Below are positions 11,107-25,376 of a DNA stretch of 64,000 nucleotides, piece after piece (position 1 is the first letter of the stretch; every line of letters begins with the position of its first letter). A model generated the notes under the pieces. The model made no database searches, had not been told where the DNA came from, and was given only the letters and a program-made list of their open reading frames with translations. Made by a program: the position numbers and the translations under genes. This DNA comes from Trogon surrucura (taxonomy: Eukaryota > Chordata > Aves > Trogoniformes > Trogonidae), in NCBI GenBank assembly GCA_020746105.1, contig CM036622.1, forward strand, positions 9,923,487-9,987,486, in the 5' to 3' direction.

Positions 11107-14100
11107 ATTACCTGGAGAACTTGCGGCTACCAGGTACAAGAGCAATCCCAACTTCAAAGCAGGCATAAAAATTAGTATTATCCTAACTAAGCTAAGATTG
11201 CAGCTAAAATTGTTGTTTGCAGGGCATAATGACCCAATTGCTTCAGGTGGGATACGCTTTGCTCCTGCTTATGCCACAGGACGGACTCGGAACCGTGTTT
11301 ATTCCCACCTTCCCTCTGGAGCACACAGTGTCATTTACTCCGGTCTACTCCAAAAAGACAAATCAAAGGTGTGAGGTTGAGCCAAATCCAAATATATTTA
11401 GGACAGCAATTTTCACGAGTGCTAAGTCTTGGCCTAATTCTTCACTACCAAGTCAACAGCAGCAAAAGTAGGCCATGAATACTTTCGCAAATGACCTCGT
11501 CAGGTGCATTTTAAAGAATTAAGAATACATGAGTATCAAATATTATTTATAGCTACTACGTCCTAAACCCATAAACAGTACTTATCTCCACTTATCATCT
11601 GTTACTAAGAGTCTTATCATACTACGTCAATTAAAGTTAATGCAAACCTATGATAATACGTGTAACAAAACAGCCTATTTTTTTAAAAAAAAGGTACTAT
11701 TATACCAAGATGTCCTCAAACCTTTAAAATTGCACAGGTTCAAAGCAGTCTCTCATATCACAATTCATCTCTCACAACTCTCAAAGCAATAAACTTACAG
11801 CAATATCCAAGTTTTCACACATCTCACAAAATTAGAAAGGCAGAAATGCAGGCAAAAAATATGGAAAATCACAGTAAAAAAAAAATCAACATTATGCAAT
11901 TATTTCTGTTATGCCTCTGGAAGAAAAATGAAGCCTTAACAGCTGTTTCAAAGCTGATTCAGCAGCAAAAAACACTGTAGAGAGATTTTGAGCAGCAAAT
12001 CTGGAAACGAACATCTCATTCTGTAACTGTAGTCAATTAAGGTTTTGTGGATAGAAGGGTAGAAACAACAGAAAGCCTAATGAGAGTCATGTGGACACAG
12101 CAAGCACAGGACTGAGCGATTCAAATCGGAGTTGCAAGCAACATTGAGTGACTTTCACAAAATTAAAAAAGAATCAGTGCTGAAACCTTTGCTCTGTAGC
12201 TATTATTAAATTACATTCATACATCTTTTTCAAGTATTACTTTCACGGCTTTCTCTGATATACTTCAAATTGTCAGCTTTAATCTACCCCAGTGTCTCAC
12301 CTGGCTCAAAAAAGAAAAGAACTATTTATAGACTACAGGTACACCACATACAACTGTTGGAAATGTCTTTTCAAGGCAGGTATTTGCTGTTCTCAAATTA
12401 CCAGAATATTCACACTATTGAAGGACAAAGCACACAAACACTGTCCTGTTGCTAGCTATTCTCTTTACAGAACAAAACTTGCAAAACCAAACATGACATA
12501 GTTGAAAACAACGAAGTTATTAAAGCTATGTTTGAAAGCAAAAGTAAAAACAGCTTAGGGAGTATTTCAGAACAGGTTCCATCAGAGGCTTTCGTTAGCC
12601 GTGAACACATACTAGTCTCTGAAGTAGTCCACGATGTAAAGAAACAGTTCCATCTAGCCCACATTCTTAGGAGGCTATTGTAGTAATTAAATTACGTTAT
12701 TTCAGTGACCCAAAAGAGGAAAATTTAGTTCAAACAAAACTCTCTCAAGAGAGACACAGACAGAATGGGAAAGGGAAAAAGCTAGACAAACATACCCCAT
12801 TTAACACCAGATTACTTTCCAGGTATAGCGTTCATCACTTCATGAAAGAAAATCCTGTATGTTCCAGTGTACGGAAAGCAAAGAAACAACCCAAAACAAC
12901 AGAAACAATCCAGTGGAATACATCCCGAGAAAGACATGAGAGAAGAACGTGCTTCAATGTCAAGTCTAGACAGACTTTTCTGAAGCAAGGCAAGTATCTG
13001 CTGTTTCACTAAACCCCGGGGCGAATAATTCAGTCCTTATATTAGAAAAAAGCTTATATAAATTTCGAAATAGGTCAATCAGCATCCTGAAATATAAGTA
13101 TATATAAAAATATCACCTTCTCCTCACATCCACCATAGAAATCAACTACAATACTGCATGTGACATGATTCACTTTAAATGCGTAATCTTGACATTGTTT
13201 CCACCCCTCCAGGAAATCTGTGATAGATAACACTTGTACAAGGAAACTTGCTGGGTCTATTCTAGGTAAGTATGTTAAAAATCTTGGTGACTAGTCATAC
13301 AGAAAATACATGCAGTGGTTGCATTATTACAGTAATCATTCAGCTGTCATACCACCTTTTCCACTCAACTTTTAATCACAGTTGAGACTGACCTATCTCA
13401 CAGTCTGGCCTAAATAATTAATAATTCTCCTTCTCTCTGTGCTCCTTTCACAGAGAGCCTTGTCTAGGTAGAGCCTGGCAGCTCAGGGCTAACACGAGGT
13501 CCTGGACCCCTTCCAGGTCTCAGCGTGACTTACGCCCTCAACTGGGAAGCCAGAAACTGGGGGAGCGCAGGAACCAGTTTGTGACTCAGTAACAGATTGG
13601 TCCGCGGTCTCCTTGTCAAGAGGATGAAGCAGAAAGTAACAGCTAACGAACGGTGATCAAATCCTATGCTGGGAGCACATACACAGCACACAGCAGCACT
13701 CACGAGGTTGACAGCCCACCCTGGGTTCCAAAAATAAAGCAGCAGTGGCTCTGCTTGCACTGGAAGTGCTATTCATCCAGGGAAAGCCTTACAAGTGAAA
13801 AGACAAAGGACAATCAGGCAACAGAAAAGAGAGAAAGGCTTGTTATAATTTTCAGTAAGGAAAGTAACAGGCATGTGGCATCATTTTACAGTCTGTATTA
13901 AAAACCTTGGAAAGGTCCATCTGTTAGTGGTAACATCCCAGAGCTGGTACAAGTGGAAACACTCCCATCAGAGCTTTGGCACCAGCTTGGCTGCCTTTCA
14001 CGTTTCTGCTGGCTGTTACTATTTAAAGCTTTGCTTTGTTCACTAAAACAAAGATACTCCGCTACACCCCAAGGCTTATTCCTTTTTAAAACTTCACTCC

Positions 14101-14564
14101 TCATGGCTGAAGTGGTACTGAGATACACACTGTTTGTTTTGCTAGATTCAGTTTTGATAGGCACAACGTCAGTTCTGGAAATATCTGTCAGTCTGCTAGC
14201 ATACAGTAATTCAAGATCTTAAGACAGCACTGCCTGTACATCAAGAAAAAGCCATGTTTTCCTGTCAGTTCATTGAAGGCACCCATGTACCTTTGACTCA
14301 GACTGTCTCTTTGTGACCTGATAAGCTGCATAATGCTGTGAGATGCATAAACCTATCAAGGCTGGGCATCAAGCAATATATTTTATGAAACCAGCCCACA
14401 TAGCTGGCTTAACTATGGAGAAAAAAAACTCCTAACCAATCACTCATGGTTTCAGGTAGAACAGCAAATAGGACTACTGGAAGAGTTTTGATGGTCCAGG
14501 AATGATCCTCTCCAAAGTCTGAAGAAAAACACCATGGGGTATGCATGAACAAGAAACACAACAG

Positions 14565-14634
14565 ACATAGAATCATAGAACAGTTCAGGTTGGAAAAGAC
14601 CCTTGGGATCATCAAGTCCAACCATAAACCCTAC
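14565..14634 (-). mobile_element. CR1 3' end, very short
   Basis: Plus-strand text reads ATAGAATCATAGAACAGTTC, then GGTTGGAAAAGACCCTTGGG and ATCATCAAGTCCAACC. This is the reverse complement of the CR1 3' tail and terminal 3' UTR. Only about 70 bp remain, so the copy is 5'-truncated close to its tail. Confidence 0.85.
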
Positions 14635-16738
14635 ACATCCTTTATCTCATGCAGGAAAGCTAGACATGTTCATTAAACCTGCTTTGTCCTCTTTAATATG
14701 GTGTTTTACTCTTCACACTTTAGCATCATGTACTTGGAAAAAAAAAAAAACCCACAAAAACCCAGCCAATGACCGACAACAAAAAAAACTATCCCAAAAC
14801 TTGGGTCCCCCTCCCAGACATCTGGTTTTCCATAATACACTGTAATTAGCATGTATGTCTTGTGTATGTCACTTAATTTCTAAAAGAAAAAAAGATTACA
14901 AAAGAAATGACGCTTTCCTTTGAGAAGGTTTAATGCTTCTCCTCTATAAGCAGGCCTATTAGCTCAAAATTTAAATCGCGTTAACTCTAATGACCTTGGT
15001 AACAAGATTCAGTTCTTCCTAAGATACACAGAAATTCATTTATGCACTTTATAAAGTATAATGACCATGAGTTATAAAAACGTCACATTTCTTCTTGATC
15101 GACTTACTGGATCTTTAGAGGCTTCTGTCCCTAAGCCCATTGCAGTACACCTTTTCCAGTGTACTTTACGCTGCTAGTATTTATGACTGCAGACAGAGCT
15201 ACAGCTTTCTTTTAAATATTAGGCAGATTATTTCTTCAGAGGATGTCTTTCATATCAGGAGAGCTTAAAACATCAAAAAAGGTGTGTAGTATTCTGAACA
15301 AGGGCAGACAGCTGTTAGCAAACAAGTGATAATCCTTTCTACCATCATCTTAGGTGAGGACCCATTAACTTCCCAACACTGTTTATGAACAATTCACAAT
15401 GTGGGAACAAACCTTGACACTTCAGAGACGTGTTGTAGGAAACAATTAACGTGTATAAAGCATGCTGAGGACAATTAGTAAAAGTGGTAAGTACTTTCGT
15501 TATTAATGCCAAAAGGTAAGAGCTTGTTAAATCCCTATTTTCAACGAAAAAAATGTAAATATAAAGAAAAAAGTATATGCAGAAATGTGTCTCTCTAAAT
15601 AAAAGTTACCAACATTAAGACTTATGCTGGAGCTCTTCAAGGGCAAATAGGATGGTGCCTGCAACTGTCCTTTTGCTTGGGAGCACATATTGTGGTCATG
15701 TATGAAGGTGACAAGATCCATGAGAAGCAGATATGGAGGGAATGAACCACGCTCTTGGAAGATTCTCCATCACAGTTGGTCTTAAATCCATTCATATTCA
15801 TGATTGTAACAAACGCCTTGACTATGGGCACCAGGAAAGAGGTTCCACAGATCAGGTTTTCAGCAACATTATCCTCACGGTATGCAACAAAGGTGAACAG
15901 AAAGAGATCTAGTAGCAGAGAGATGCAAGATGTGGGAAACCAGATTATCAATCTGAACAATTACACGCAATGCTTTGCCTGAGTAACATGAAATGGGAAA
16001 GTATCAGTCACAATATCTGAGGCAGCCAAAGATGATGCAGGCTAGAGATGAGGGCCTCCAACTAGATTAACAGCGGAGCTCTTCAGCAGGAAAGACACCA
16101 TAAGAGGATTTCTCTCCCCACCTCAAATGATAGAAGCCCAAGTTCCAAAATGCTGGAGGGGAACCCGAATACAACTGGGGTTACCTTAGAGGCTCCACTT
16201 GGACAGAGCTGGTAAGAGAACTTTTGACCCTGAAAAAGGAAGCAGGTGAACACAAAGCTGCAGAAGGAGCAGCCACGCTCAGGAAGAACAGAAGGTCCAT
16301 CTCAGAGCACGAGCTTTCATGTCAGATCTTGTTCTGCTGCTGCCTAGCTACAATGGAACAAAATCTAAAAGCAAGTTAGGAGATCAGCCAAAAAGGAAAG
16401 CTTCAATTAAGGCTCTGTGAATAATTTAAAGCTATTACAGACAGCCCAGAACAAGGAAGACATATAGCGTTTTAATGCACTAGATTTGTTTATAAAAGTC
16501 TACTGCAGTACGACATCTCAGTGTACAGGCATGGTCTGCCTCCAGCAACAGAGCTGAGAGTTACTCCCCTGCTGCTGAGAACTTTAATGGATCTCCACAG
16601 CAGCTCAGCGCCTCCGCTGACGGGTCCGAGCGGGTTCACTTTTAAAACCGCCAAAACAGTTTAAATTCTTTCTCCCGAGCAATTTTTTACTGTCCCTTTA
16701 CAGAAGATCAGAGGTTCCCCTGCCAAAATATAAATATT

Positions 16739-16773
16739 TTTTAAAAAATAAAATAATAATAATAAAAAAAAAT
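16739..16773. repeat. A-rich / (AAT)n simple repeat
   Basis: A run of TTTTAAAAAATAAAATAATA continues as AAT units into a nine-A tract. It is a low-complexity sequence with no sign of a transposon body next to it. Confidence 0.8.
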
Positions 16774-19498
16774 CACAGTAGCCCTCCCTAATGCACTCCA
16801 GTGGAGCCATTTGTCACAGGAGGTAGGTACTTTCTGACCAAAATGCAGGGATGGTCAGCACCAACCTGCAGGCAAGAAAGTGGAAGCAGTGTTATTTTTC
16901 AACTGACCCAGACAGATCTGAAAAAGATACTCTGTCCCTAATCTTACATTTAGATTGAGGTTAGTGCAAGCTACTGACTGTCTATTTGAATTTAATCAAA
17001 ACCAAAAGAAATTCCACCCGATTAAAAAATAGCTTCAGCTACACTCCCATTCTGCAGCATTTTTAGGGGCTTCAAAGATGGAAGGTTTTAATTAGGGTGC
17101 CTCAGCAATATGAAAGAATAATTTACAAAGAATTTGATGTGAGCTCAGTGGAAGGGTGCCACCACTTAACAATCCATATTTGTTATTTCTAATGAGTACA
17201 CTCATTTTCTACTTGAGCAGCAGTCACTGTCAACAGGCTGTAGGCAGCAGATAAGGCGAAGGGTTTTACAACGCGTGCAGCCTAGCATCTTGGTTGCTTC
17301 ACAGCATTTTTGAGGTTGGTTATACTTGAACTGCAACTAACAACCTGGATTTTAATTATAGGCTATAAAAGCAGCAACAAACAGAACCGCTTACAAGTGA
17401 TGCAGACTCCCCTTATGCTGCTTAGTATTAGGAGAGTTCCTGGTCTCTGCCTTTATCTCTCTGCACTCCTCCCAAGCTCCTACCGTTTGTGTGTTTGTTT
17501 CTAAAGTGCTGGCTTATGGTACTGGCTTTTCTAGAATATCAAGACTAACAATACAAAAATAAATTAAATCTGTGGTTAACGTGAGTAGGGCAGCATAAAG
17601 TTCATCTTGACATACTCAGTAAAATAATTTCCATGATTTTTCATATAAGGCAGTCAAATTTGTGAAAAGGAGAACAAGGGGAAAAAGAAAGGAAGCAATT
17701 TCTTAAGAGGAAAGAGCTAAAAGGGGATTTTATTTTTAATAAAAATCTGTAAAATAACAACATATGAAGTTGCAGGAAACACAATATTGAAAGTTGATTT
17801 CTTAACAGATGGCAGTCATGCCCACTTCACCCATGCTGACCTACATATTTTTAACTTTTATTAATATTCATCTTTCATTAACTGTGTTTTCCAGAATTTT
17901 GCCAGCAAGTGATAGTTTTAGGATAAAGGCCTAAGAGACTCATTCACGTACATCTTTTTAACATTATGAAATATAGAACGCATAAAGGAGGAAAACATCT
18001 TTACAAATTTATGCCATAAAATTGCACTTTGGATGTAAAATTGTCTTTTCAAAGGCTGCTCAAGATTGAAACTCGTTGTACAAAGTTTTCATAAAGTCTT
18101 GGCTACAAAACTTGGAAGTTCGTAGGCATTGTTTTTTCATCTCACACTTTCTTCTAGAAAAAAGAAAAAAGACACCTGTGCCATAAAGCTGCTTAAACTA
18201 CAACCATTGAAAGGAATTCCATTATTTCGTTCTCTGCATTTAATTAGGGAAAAGTAGAAAAATTAAATGCATGCAGGAAGTAAGGAGCGGGACGTGAAAT
18301 TACTGTGAATGGTAATTTAAGTCAAGAAAATTTAGAATTTCCACTTAAAGTGCACTCGATCTTTCCTTCTAAGCATTATGCTTTCCTGCTTTTGAAAGCA
18401 CATCATACAATATGTCAAAAAAATTAAAATCTTTTCGTTCTCTTACTCCCAAATGACAAGGATTTATATGGAATGTCACATTAAAGATAAATCTTGGAAT
18501 GACAGATGGCAGTTGGAAGGATTACATTTTGAGAAGTTACAAGCATCAGCATTTGCAGTTTTCCAGTCTTATTTTCTTATATTTGAATACGAAACAGAAG
18601 TCAATTGCCTGTCCCAGCAGCAAACAAACACGGTGCCCGTGGGAGCCGGCAGCCCCCCAGCTCTTAGTTCAGACTCAAGCAGCCAACTCACCTGACTGCT
18701 CCTCTGAGCCCGGGGACAAGAGCCAGGTAGTTTGAGTGTATTTTCACTTCACATGCAATGCAGAGGCTGCTGCTAAAACAGCCTTTTGGAAAGACTTGCA
18801 AGCTTTTCCAGGAGTAGAAGAGGCGAGGTAACAAATTCTTTATGGCTGAAATTTATGAGCAGCATTTTGTGGCTGGCAACATAAAGATATCAAGAAAAAT
18901 ACCACACGTATCTGACTGCCTAATACAACTCTGAACTCCTGCACGTAGTGGCAGAGGTTCAACAGGACAATTAGTTTGTATTTTGACTGAAGGATCAAGT
19001 CCCCTGATATCCCTCAGTATAATGCTCTTCCAGAGTAAAAAACTCACACTACTGGGAGAATCATAAAATAGCTGTTGTAGAAGCTATTCCCGCATTGTTC
19101 CCAGAGGAAGATTGTAAAACATTGTTCCCTGCTGTGATTTTACAATGCCAGCTAGGCAGAGGAACAGTGAAGGTGATCTTGCTTCAGAAGTCAGTAACCA
19201 AACTGTAAAATAAAATACAGCGACAAAAGAAGCAGGATCTCCTGTCACACTCTATTGTTTGCATCACCAAGAGAGACGATTCCAGGAATAGATCACTTAT
19301 GCTGAATGAGTATCACACTTTTAAAAGGTGAAAGTCAAGATACAGAGCACCCGGTGCTGTATTCCATCTCGGCATTTTGGTCAACTGAACTAAAATGCTG
19401 TTAGAGCAATGTGCCAGTTCATTTAGGAAGCCCACACATCAAAATCCAAATAATTTATATTTGGTTTATGTACAAAAAAGTTACTGGATTACCCAGGG

Positions 19499-19513
19499 AA
19501 AAAAAAAAAAAAA
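19499..19513. repeat. A homopolymer, 15 nt
   Basis: Fifteen consecutive A residues after ACCCAGGG. No retroposed body is recognisable upstream, so I do not call a poly(A) tail of a retrocopy. Confidence 0.8.
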
Positions 19514-21862
19514 TCTGCTTTCTCTCCTTGCGTTTCTCTCCTTTTGGCACCATTAGGTTTTTGAACGGATTTTGAAAGTGGGACAAATGGGAGCCACATG
19601 CCAGGCTCTGAACAGCATCCAGCGAAAGCTGACCGCATCTTCACGCTTCCCAAAACACCCACCCTCAAGTGCAGTTCGTTTAGACTGATCCAAAACTGCA
19701 TTAAAAGCTTTCACACTTCACATTTTACTTCTGCATAAATGATAGCATTCCCAGACATACAAATTCTGACCAACTAGCAATCACCAACTTATTCAAAAAT
19801 TCAGTATCAGTCCCAAAACCAGGATGTAAATTTGCCTTTACTCCCAGTGGCGTCCAGCAACTCATTTTGAGAAGTCTGTCATTTGTTCTCGTCGCTTGTC
19901 CATACAATTCCAGCATACACTGCTTTAAAATAATTAGAGCTGCCAGTAAATGCTGAAATGAACCGGTTTTCCTGCCTTGTGTAGAGGAATCTGACTTTGT
20001 GTTATTTTTGCCTGGGGACTCCACAAGCTGCTCCAGCAGAGTTCACATCTCCTGTCGCCAGTTCAGACACTCCCAGGTCCACTTCTCTCCATCTTCCTCC
20101 CTGCTCCACACCCTGTGCCTGGAATACTTGGCTAGAGCCAGGACATGGAAAAAGCATGAGGCATTTGGAACTTAAAACCAGCAGCTTAACCATCTTATAC
20201 AGCAAATTTAAGAGGCTTAAACTCGCCAGTAAGTGCAGGAACTGTCAAGTTGGACATTATGCATTAAGCATGAGAAAGTCAAATCACGTGACAAATGTTT
20301 TTCTTCCCATATAAACGTAATGATTCTCAGCTAATATATCTAAATTAAGTCACACATTAGTTACGTCTGAAAAGAGCAGAACGACAATTAACATTTTGTA
20401 TATAATCAGCCACTGGCTTTTTTTATATTCAGAACCAATTCCAGCCTGACTTGTCAGCTGAGCACGCAGCGAGACGTTATTTCAAAAACATTCACTTAGT
20501 CAGCCTTCATGTCCACATGCACAGACACAGGATATTTCACAAGACAGCAAACTGAATAAAATATATGAAAGCAAATAATTCAAATTGGGTTGCCACAGTT
20601 TACCCAGAATCACTAAACACCCTTCCACCTGATCTTCCCTGTAACATACTCAATCAGGACTTGCTCACCACTGGTAACAGAAATAAGTAAATTTACTTCT
20701 GTGAGATCACCAAAGCTGGTTTTCACAATTATTTCAGAGTACTCTGAAATACAAACACATGCAGAAATATGAGTACTACTTTTGTGACAGCAGTAAAATA
20801 TTTTTTTTGTAAAGGAAAGTACATCTTCCTTATCCTGAACTTTATAATGTTACTGTTTCACACCAGCTAAATAAGCAAAGGCCTTACTAAGCAACTTTGT
20901 CAGACCTCAAATAAAGCTACTCCTAAAAAAACAACAGAGGTCTGCTTTTCTCAAACTCCAGCTTGACAGGAATTTTACTGATTAATACTCAGTCGTGGCA
21001 GCTGCAGACTGATGCTGCAAGGCTGAAGGCCAGTTAGGCCGTACTGGCCCCGTGACAGTGTATTTGGATGCTGAGGCAGAAGCCCTCCAGCCCCGAGTCA
21101 CTGCAGAGTCTCAAAACATCTGGACATCTCACTCAACACCTGCATCACTTGGGTTTCTGAGCTGGCCGCTGTACTCCGACGGGTCAGTACGCCACCTGCC
21201 TGGGACACCCAGGTGAACCACAGCCTTCCTCTCTACCAAATACATCTTCAGCAGCTGTATTCCATTCATCAGGCTAAGAACTCCCGCACCACCTTCCATG
21301 GCAAAATTCACAGGTTTTGCCAGCCATAAAGCTGCTTCAGTTCCAATATCTATGCAAAGTATATACATATTTATATACATGCTGTCTATACATACATCTG
21401 CAGCGATGCCATCACCTGGCTCAAGTGCTAATGATCCTTTTTTAATCAAGTCTCACTGTGCACATTCAGTTTTTTCTAAGACAACATCTTTGGGCTTTAA
21501 ACGCATACATCATATCTAGCATGTGATATTTCTGGGCTATAAGTTAAATAAAATGTGATATAGTTACATAACTGAAAAATATGAATTTATCTTCCCACAG
21601 GTGAGGACTCTAACAGCACAGCTGGAGCATCCCACATACAGCCAGACATCTGGGCAAAAGACTGTGTTAGTGGTTCCTTACCCTTTGCAAGCCACTACCG
21701 AAGGGGCCTCCAGCTTGCAGCCAGAGATCCCACTTCTGAAATCTTCCTCAAATTCTGTGCTGCTAGTCATGAATTACCTAAGTCTGAAGGGGCTAACAAG
21801 ATAAACCCCAAAATATTCAAATCTGTCTAAACAAATGCACACTGAATAGCCAACATAACTTT

Positions 21863-22225
21863 GAAGAGCTCAGCCTGGAGAAGAGAAGGATCCAGGGAGA
21901 CCTTATAGAAACTTTTCCTAGAAAAAAGCTGGGGAGGGAATGCTTACAAGGGCATGGAGCAAAAGGATGAGTAGCAATAATTTTAGCAGGGCAGATTTAA
22001 ACTAGATGTTAGAAAAAAAGTTCTTTACAATGAGGGTGGTGAAACACTGGCACTGGTTGCACAGAGAGGTGGTGGAGGCTCCATCCCTGGAGACATTCAA
22101 GGTTGTGCTTGATGGGGTTCTGAGCAATCTGATCTAGGTGAAGATGTCCCTGCTCACTACAGGGGGGTTGGACTAGACTTTTAAAGGTCCCTTCCAGCCC
22201 AACACATTCTATTATTCTATGATTT
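21863..22225 (+). mobile_element. CR1 fragment, 3' end of ORF2 plus 3' UTR
   Basis: Starts near GAAGAGCTCAGCCTGGAGAA, which corresponds to the CR1 segment encoding the LFS-LEK-RR region near the C-terminus of ORF2. It runs through GGGCAGATTTAAACTAGATG, GGTGGTGGAGGCTCCATCCC and GGTTGGACTAGAC to a tail of ATTCTATTATTCTATG. It spans about 360 bp, continuous and diverged; stop codons and indels disrupt the coding part. Confidence 0.9.
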
Positions 22226-24927
22226 ATATTCTCCTCCCTTAGGACTTAAGAAAACTGCAGTAGTCATGTACATTGAGTTGCATTTCACTCTTAATGGGGA
22301 GGGGTTTCAAAAACTGAATTTGCTTCTTCACACATATAAAAAAGGCAAGGCAAACAAGAGGAATAAAATGAAATACATTTACAATCTGTTTTACAGTATC
22401 CTGATACCCACTTGTGATTTGAAACTCTCTACTTCCACTTTGAAAAATACATGTATTACACAAATCCCAATATCTGATAGTGCAGGAATTTCTTACAACT
22501 TCATATTTCTATCACTCCTTTTTTTCTTTCATTCCTTGTCCTCCTCTGAAGCCTGTAGTCGCTGCCCTCCAGCGTTCCCACTGCCACACAGAGATGACAA
22601 CTACTGACGGACGCTGCCACCTCCCACCACTGCATCCCCTTTTGCTAAAACACGGCTCATTTCAGCGATACTGTTTTGACACAATGATGATCTGAAGGAT
22701 GTTCAGTATTTAGGAATGTTATGTGTCTATTCTTTTGACAAATACTTCTGTGGTACTGTTCAAAAAGTTTTCATCTGAAATACAATTGCAGGGAGAAAAA
22801 CTTAAGGAGAACACAGCCAAAACCAGTGAGAGCTTGCAGGTGTTTCTGGGGGTGGGAAGAAACAGCCTCAAATGAAAAATCAAGTTTCTCATTCCAAGTG
22901 GCTTGAATAAGACATCTCAATTTTGTCAAGTGAGCTTTAATGATACAGCACAAAGCTACTTCACTGAGGGAAAGCGTTTATTTTTTTTCCTCCCTTTCCT
23001 TTCAAGGGCCAGCTTTATTATTGCAGTTGCTTCCGTTTGTTCCAGTCACTGCTTTCTATAGCTTGGTGTTTGGGTATTTTTTTTGTAGTTTCACTTTATT
23101 TAAATGAAATGAGCATTATTTTTCAATTTGATACATTAGGCCACGGCAACTTTTGCTAGCATAAGTGATATACAACACCCTTGAAAACATACTTATTTTT
23201 GCCAAATATATCCAAAGTCAATGCCTATAATAGATACTTAAATCTGTGTATACCGCCAAGGTATACACTTATCAATTTCTTTAAGCTAAAAAGAAATAAC
23301 TTAAAGACAGCCGTGTGCATACCAGATCATAACTCACCCTGATCAAGATTACAGGAAGGATCTGACAAAAGGACAAATGTTTTATAACTATTCAGTGTAA
23401 TAGGGAATTCTGACACACTTTCTTCTTTAGCATCTGGTACTGGCCAGTGCCAGAGAGAGGTACAGGGAAGCACAGAGCAGCCCCCTGCACCCTGTTCACC
23501 AGCGTTCCTTCACCAGGGAGCTTGCAAAAACAAGGCAGATTGAAATCTCACAACTTGTAGGGGGAGGCAGTTGCAGGGGGAGATGCTGAATCATGCCCTG
23601 TTGCTGCTACTCAGCAATCACCAGGCCTTAATTAGTGGTTTCTTTCAGATTTCCTCGATAACTGTACGGCACTGGGGAAAGAAAAAATAAAATAACAACA
23701 ACAAAGAAAGAACAACTCACACTCAAACTCAAAACATAAACCACATTAAAATATTTTAAAGGTGAAGTATAAATTAGAGCTTGATCAGATAGAACAGAGA
23801 GTCTTCTAGATTCAGTGTGTAACTGAAAATGTGAATCATGGCCTAAGGGAAGAATAATTTTGCACTTAGGGTTCAAAAAAAATTTGGAATGTCTGGTCAC
23901 AGGATGACTTTGAAAACAGGCAAGTGAATTCCCCCACTCTTCAACCACTCCTCCAGCAGGATTTGGGCTAGTAAGGATAGAAACCTTGTCTCAAAATTTG
24001 ATCCAAGTATTTCTCTGGAAAACTGCCCAATACAGTCTCCTTCTGTAGAAGAGCCCCTGATGCACAAAGCCAAGATGATGATTTAACAGGAGCAGTAAAT
24101 CCCCCACTTGGTGTTACAGCCAGAAACACCACAGTCCTCCCTCCTCCACTGCTGGCCTCCCTTTTCTTCTCTCCAATATATCCTCCAACAACAATGGGTG
24201 AACTGAAAATAAAAAACACGCTACCTAGGACTGATTTATAAGAAAACCAACCCCAAAAGTCTACTGGTATTTCAGACACAAATGTGCACATTTCTAGAGC
24301 TGGTCATACAGCAAAATACAGCACAAGCAAGAAATTCTCCAGCTTTAGTGGTCTGCTGTAGAAAAAAATCTTTTACTTACATTTTGATTCTTCTATTTTT
24401 ACTGAAAGAAGAGTGAATCACTGTATTGATTAATACCTTTTCCAAACAGTAACACTACAGATCATAAAACCTGAGTCTAATCAGTGTTGATTTAAAAGCC
24501 TGCAGTACTTAATCCTTGCAAAATGTATTACTGGAAACAAATTACTGTCTATTTGTCACTCACAGTGTGGCTGTTAGTGATTTCACGTATTTTATGACCT
24601 GTTATCTTTCCCATTAAAAGAACACAAAGGAAGGAGACAGAAGAGCCGTCTCTGTTTCTCAGAGGGCACGTGGATTCTATCACCTCAGATGAAGACAGAA
24701 CATCAGAAAAACTGAAATTGTGGTCATTACGGACAGCCTGAAGGGTCAGCTAAAGATAATCCTTTCAAAATGTTTAACTTTGCAATTTTATTTCTGAACT
24801 TATGATCACACTGCCCGACGATAGTCTACTAAACATGATTTAAATTGAAAAAGCAATTAAAGCAGTATATGCTTAAATGGAAATTCTTACGGGGACTCTA
24901 ACCATGGGATTAGGAACAGCTGTTAAT

Positions 24928-24966
24928 CACTCCCTTGGAATCAACAGCTTTGATTCCAAGGGAGTG
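24928..24966. repeat. perfect inverted repeat, 17-bp arms, 5-bp loop
   Basis: The left arm (24928-24944) reads CACTCCCTTGGAATCAA. The loop is CAGCT. The right arm (24950-24966) is the exact reverse complement. GTTAAT occurs just left of the hairpin (24922-24927) and again four bases to its right (24971-24976). I recognise no known transposon terminus or RNA gene. A templated strand-switch during replication is a plausible origin. Confidence 0.9.
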
Positions 24967-25376
24967 GAAAGTTAATGTCAACTTTTATATAGCAACATCT
25001 TCAGAAAATATATGTTGCCTAGTCTACGTGTTACGTATTCCTCATTCAAAAGGGGAAAGCAAACAGGAACCGAAAAAATGCAAATTCTTCACTTAATAAC
25101 TTACCAGAATAGCAACAAACTGTGCAAGAAAACAGCTTTTACACTTCTGAAGAGCAACCTGAAACAAACCAGTACAGTAGCACAACTGTACAGTTCTGGT
25201 CCAGCAAATTAGCTCTATGCATGCTGCACATTTCTACATTTAAAACTCATTTTTTCAGTACTGTAACCAATTTCCAAGGAAATGCAGTTCATCACAGATC
25301 ATACATGGAATATCATCTTAGTCACTATTCCAAGGGAAAAAAAGTAAAGTAAAGAACATGTGATGCTATCTGGCAT

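Larger units (their letters stand above)
11107..25376 (-). other. OSBPL3 intron 1, segment between two LTRs
   Basis: Long AT-rich intronic DNA. It holds CR1 fragments (14565-14634 minus; 21863-22225 plus), an AAT-type simple repeat near 16739-16773, a 15-nt A tract at 19499-19513 and the 17-bp inverted repeat at 24928-24966. No conserved coding exon was recognised. Confidence 0.65.
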
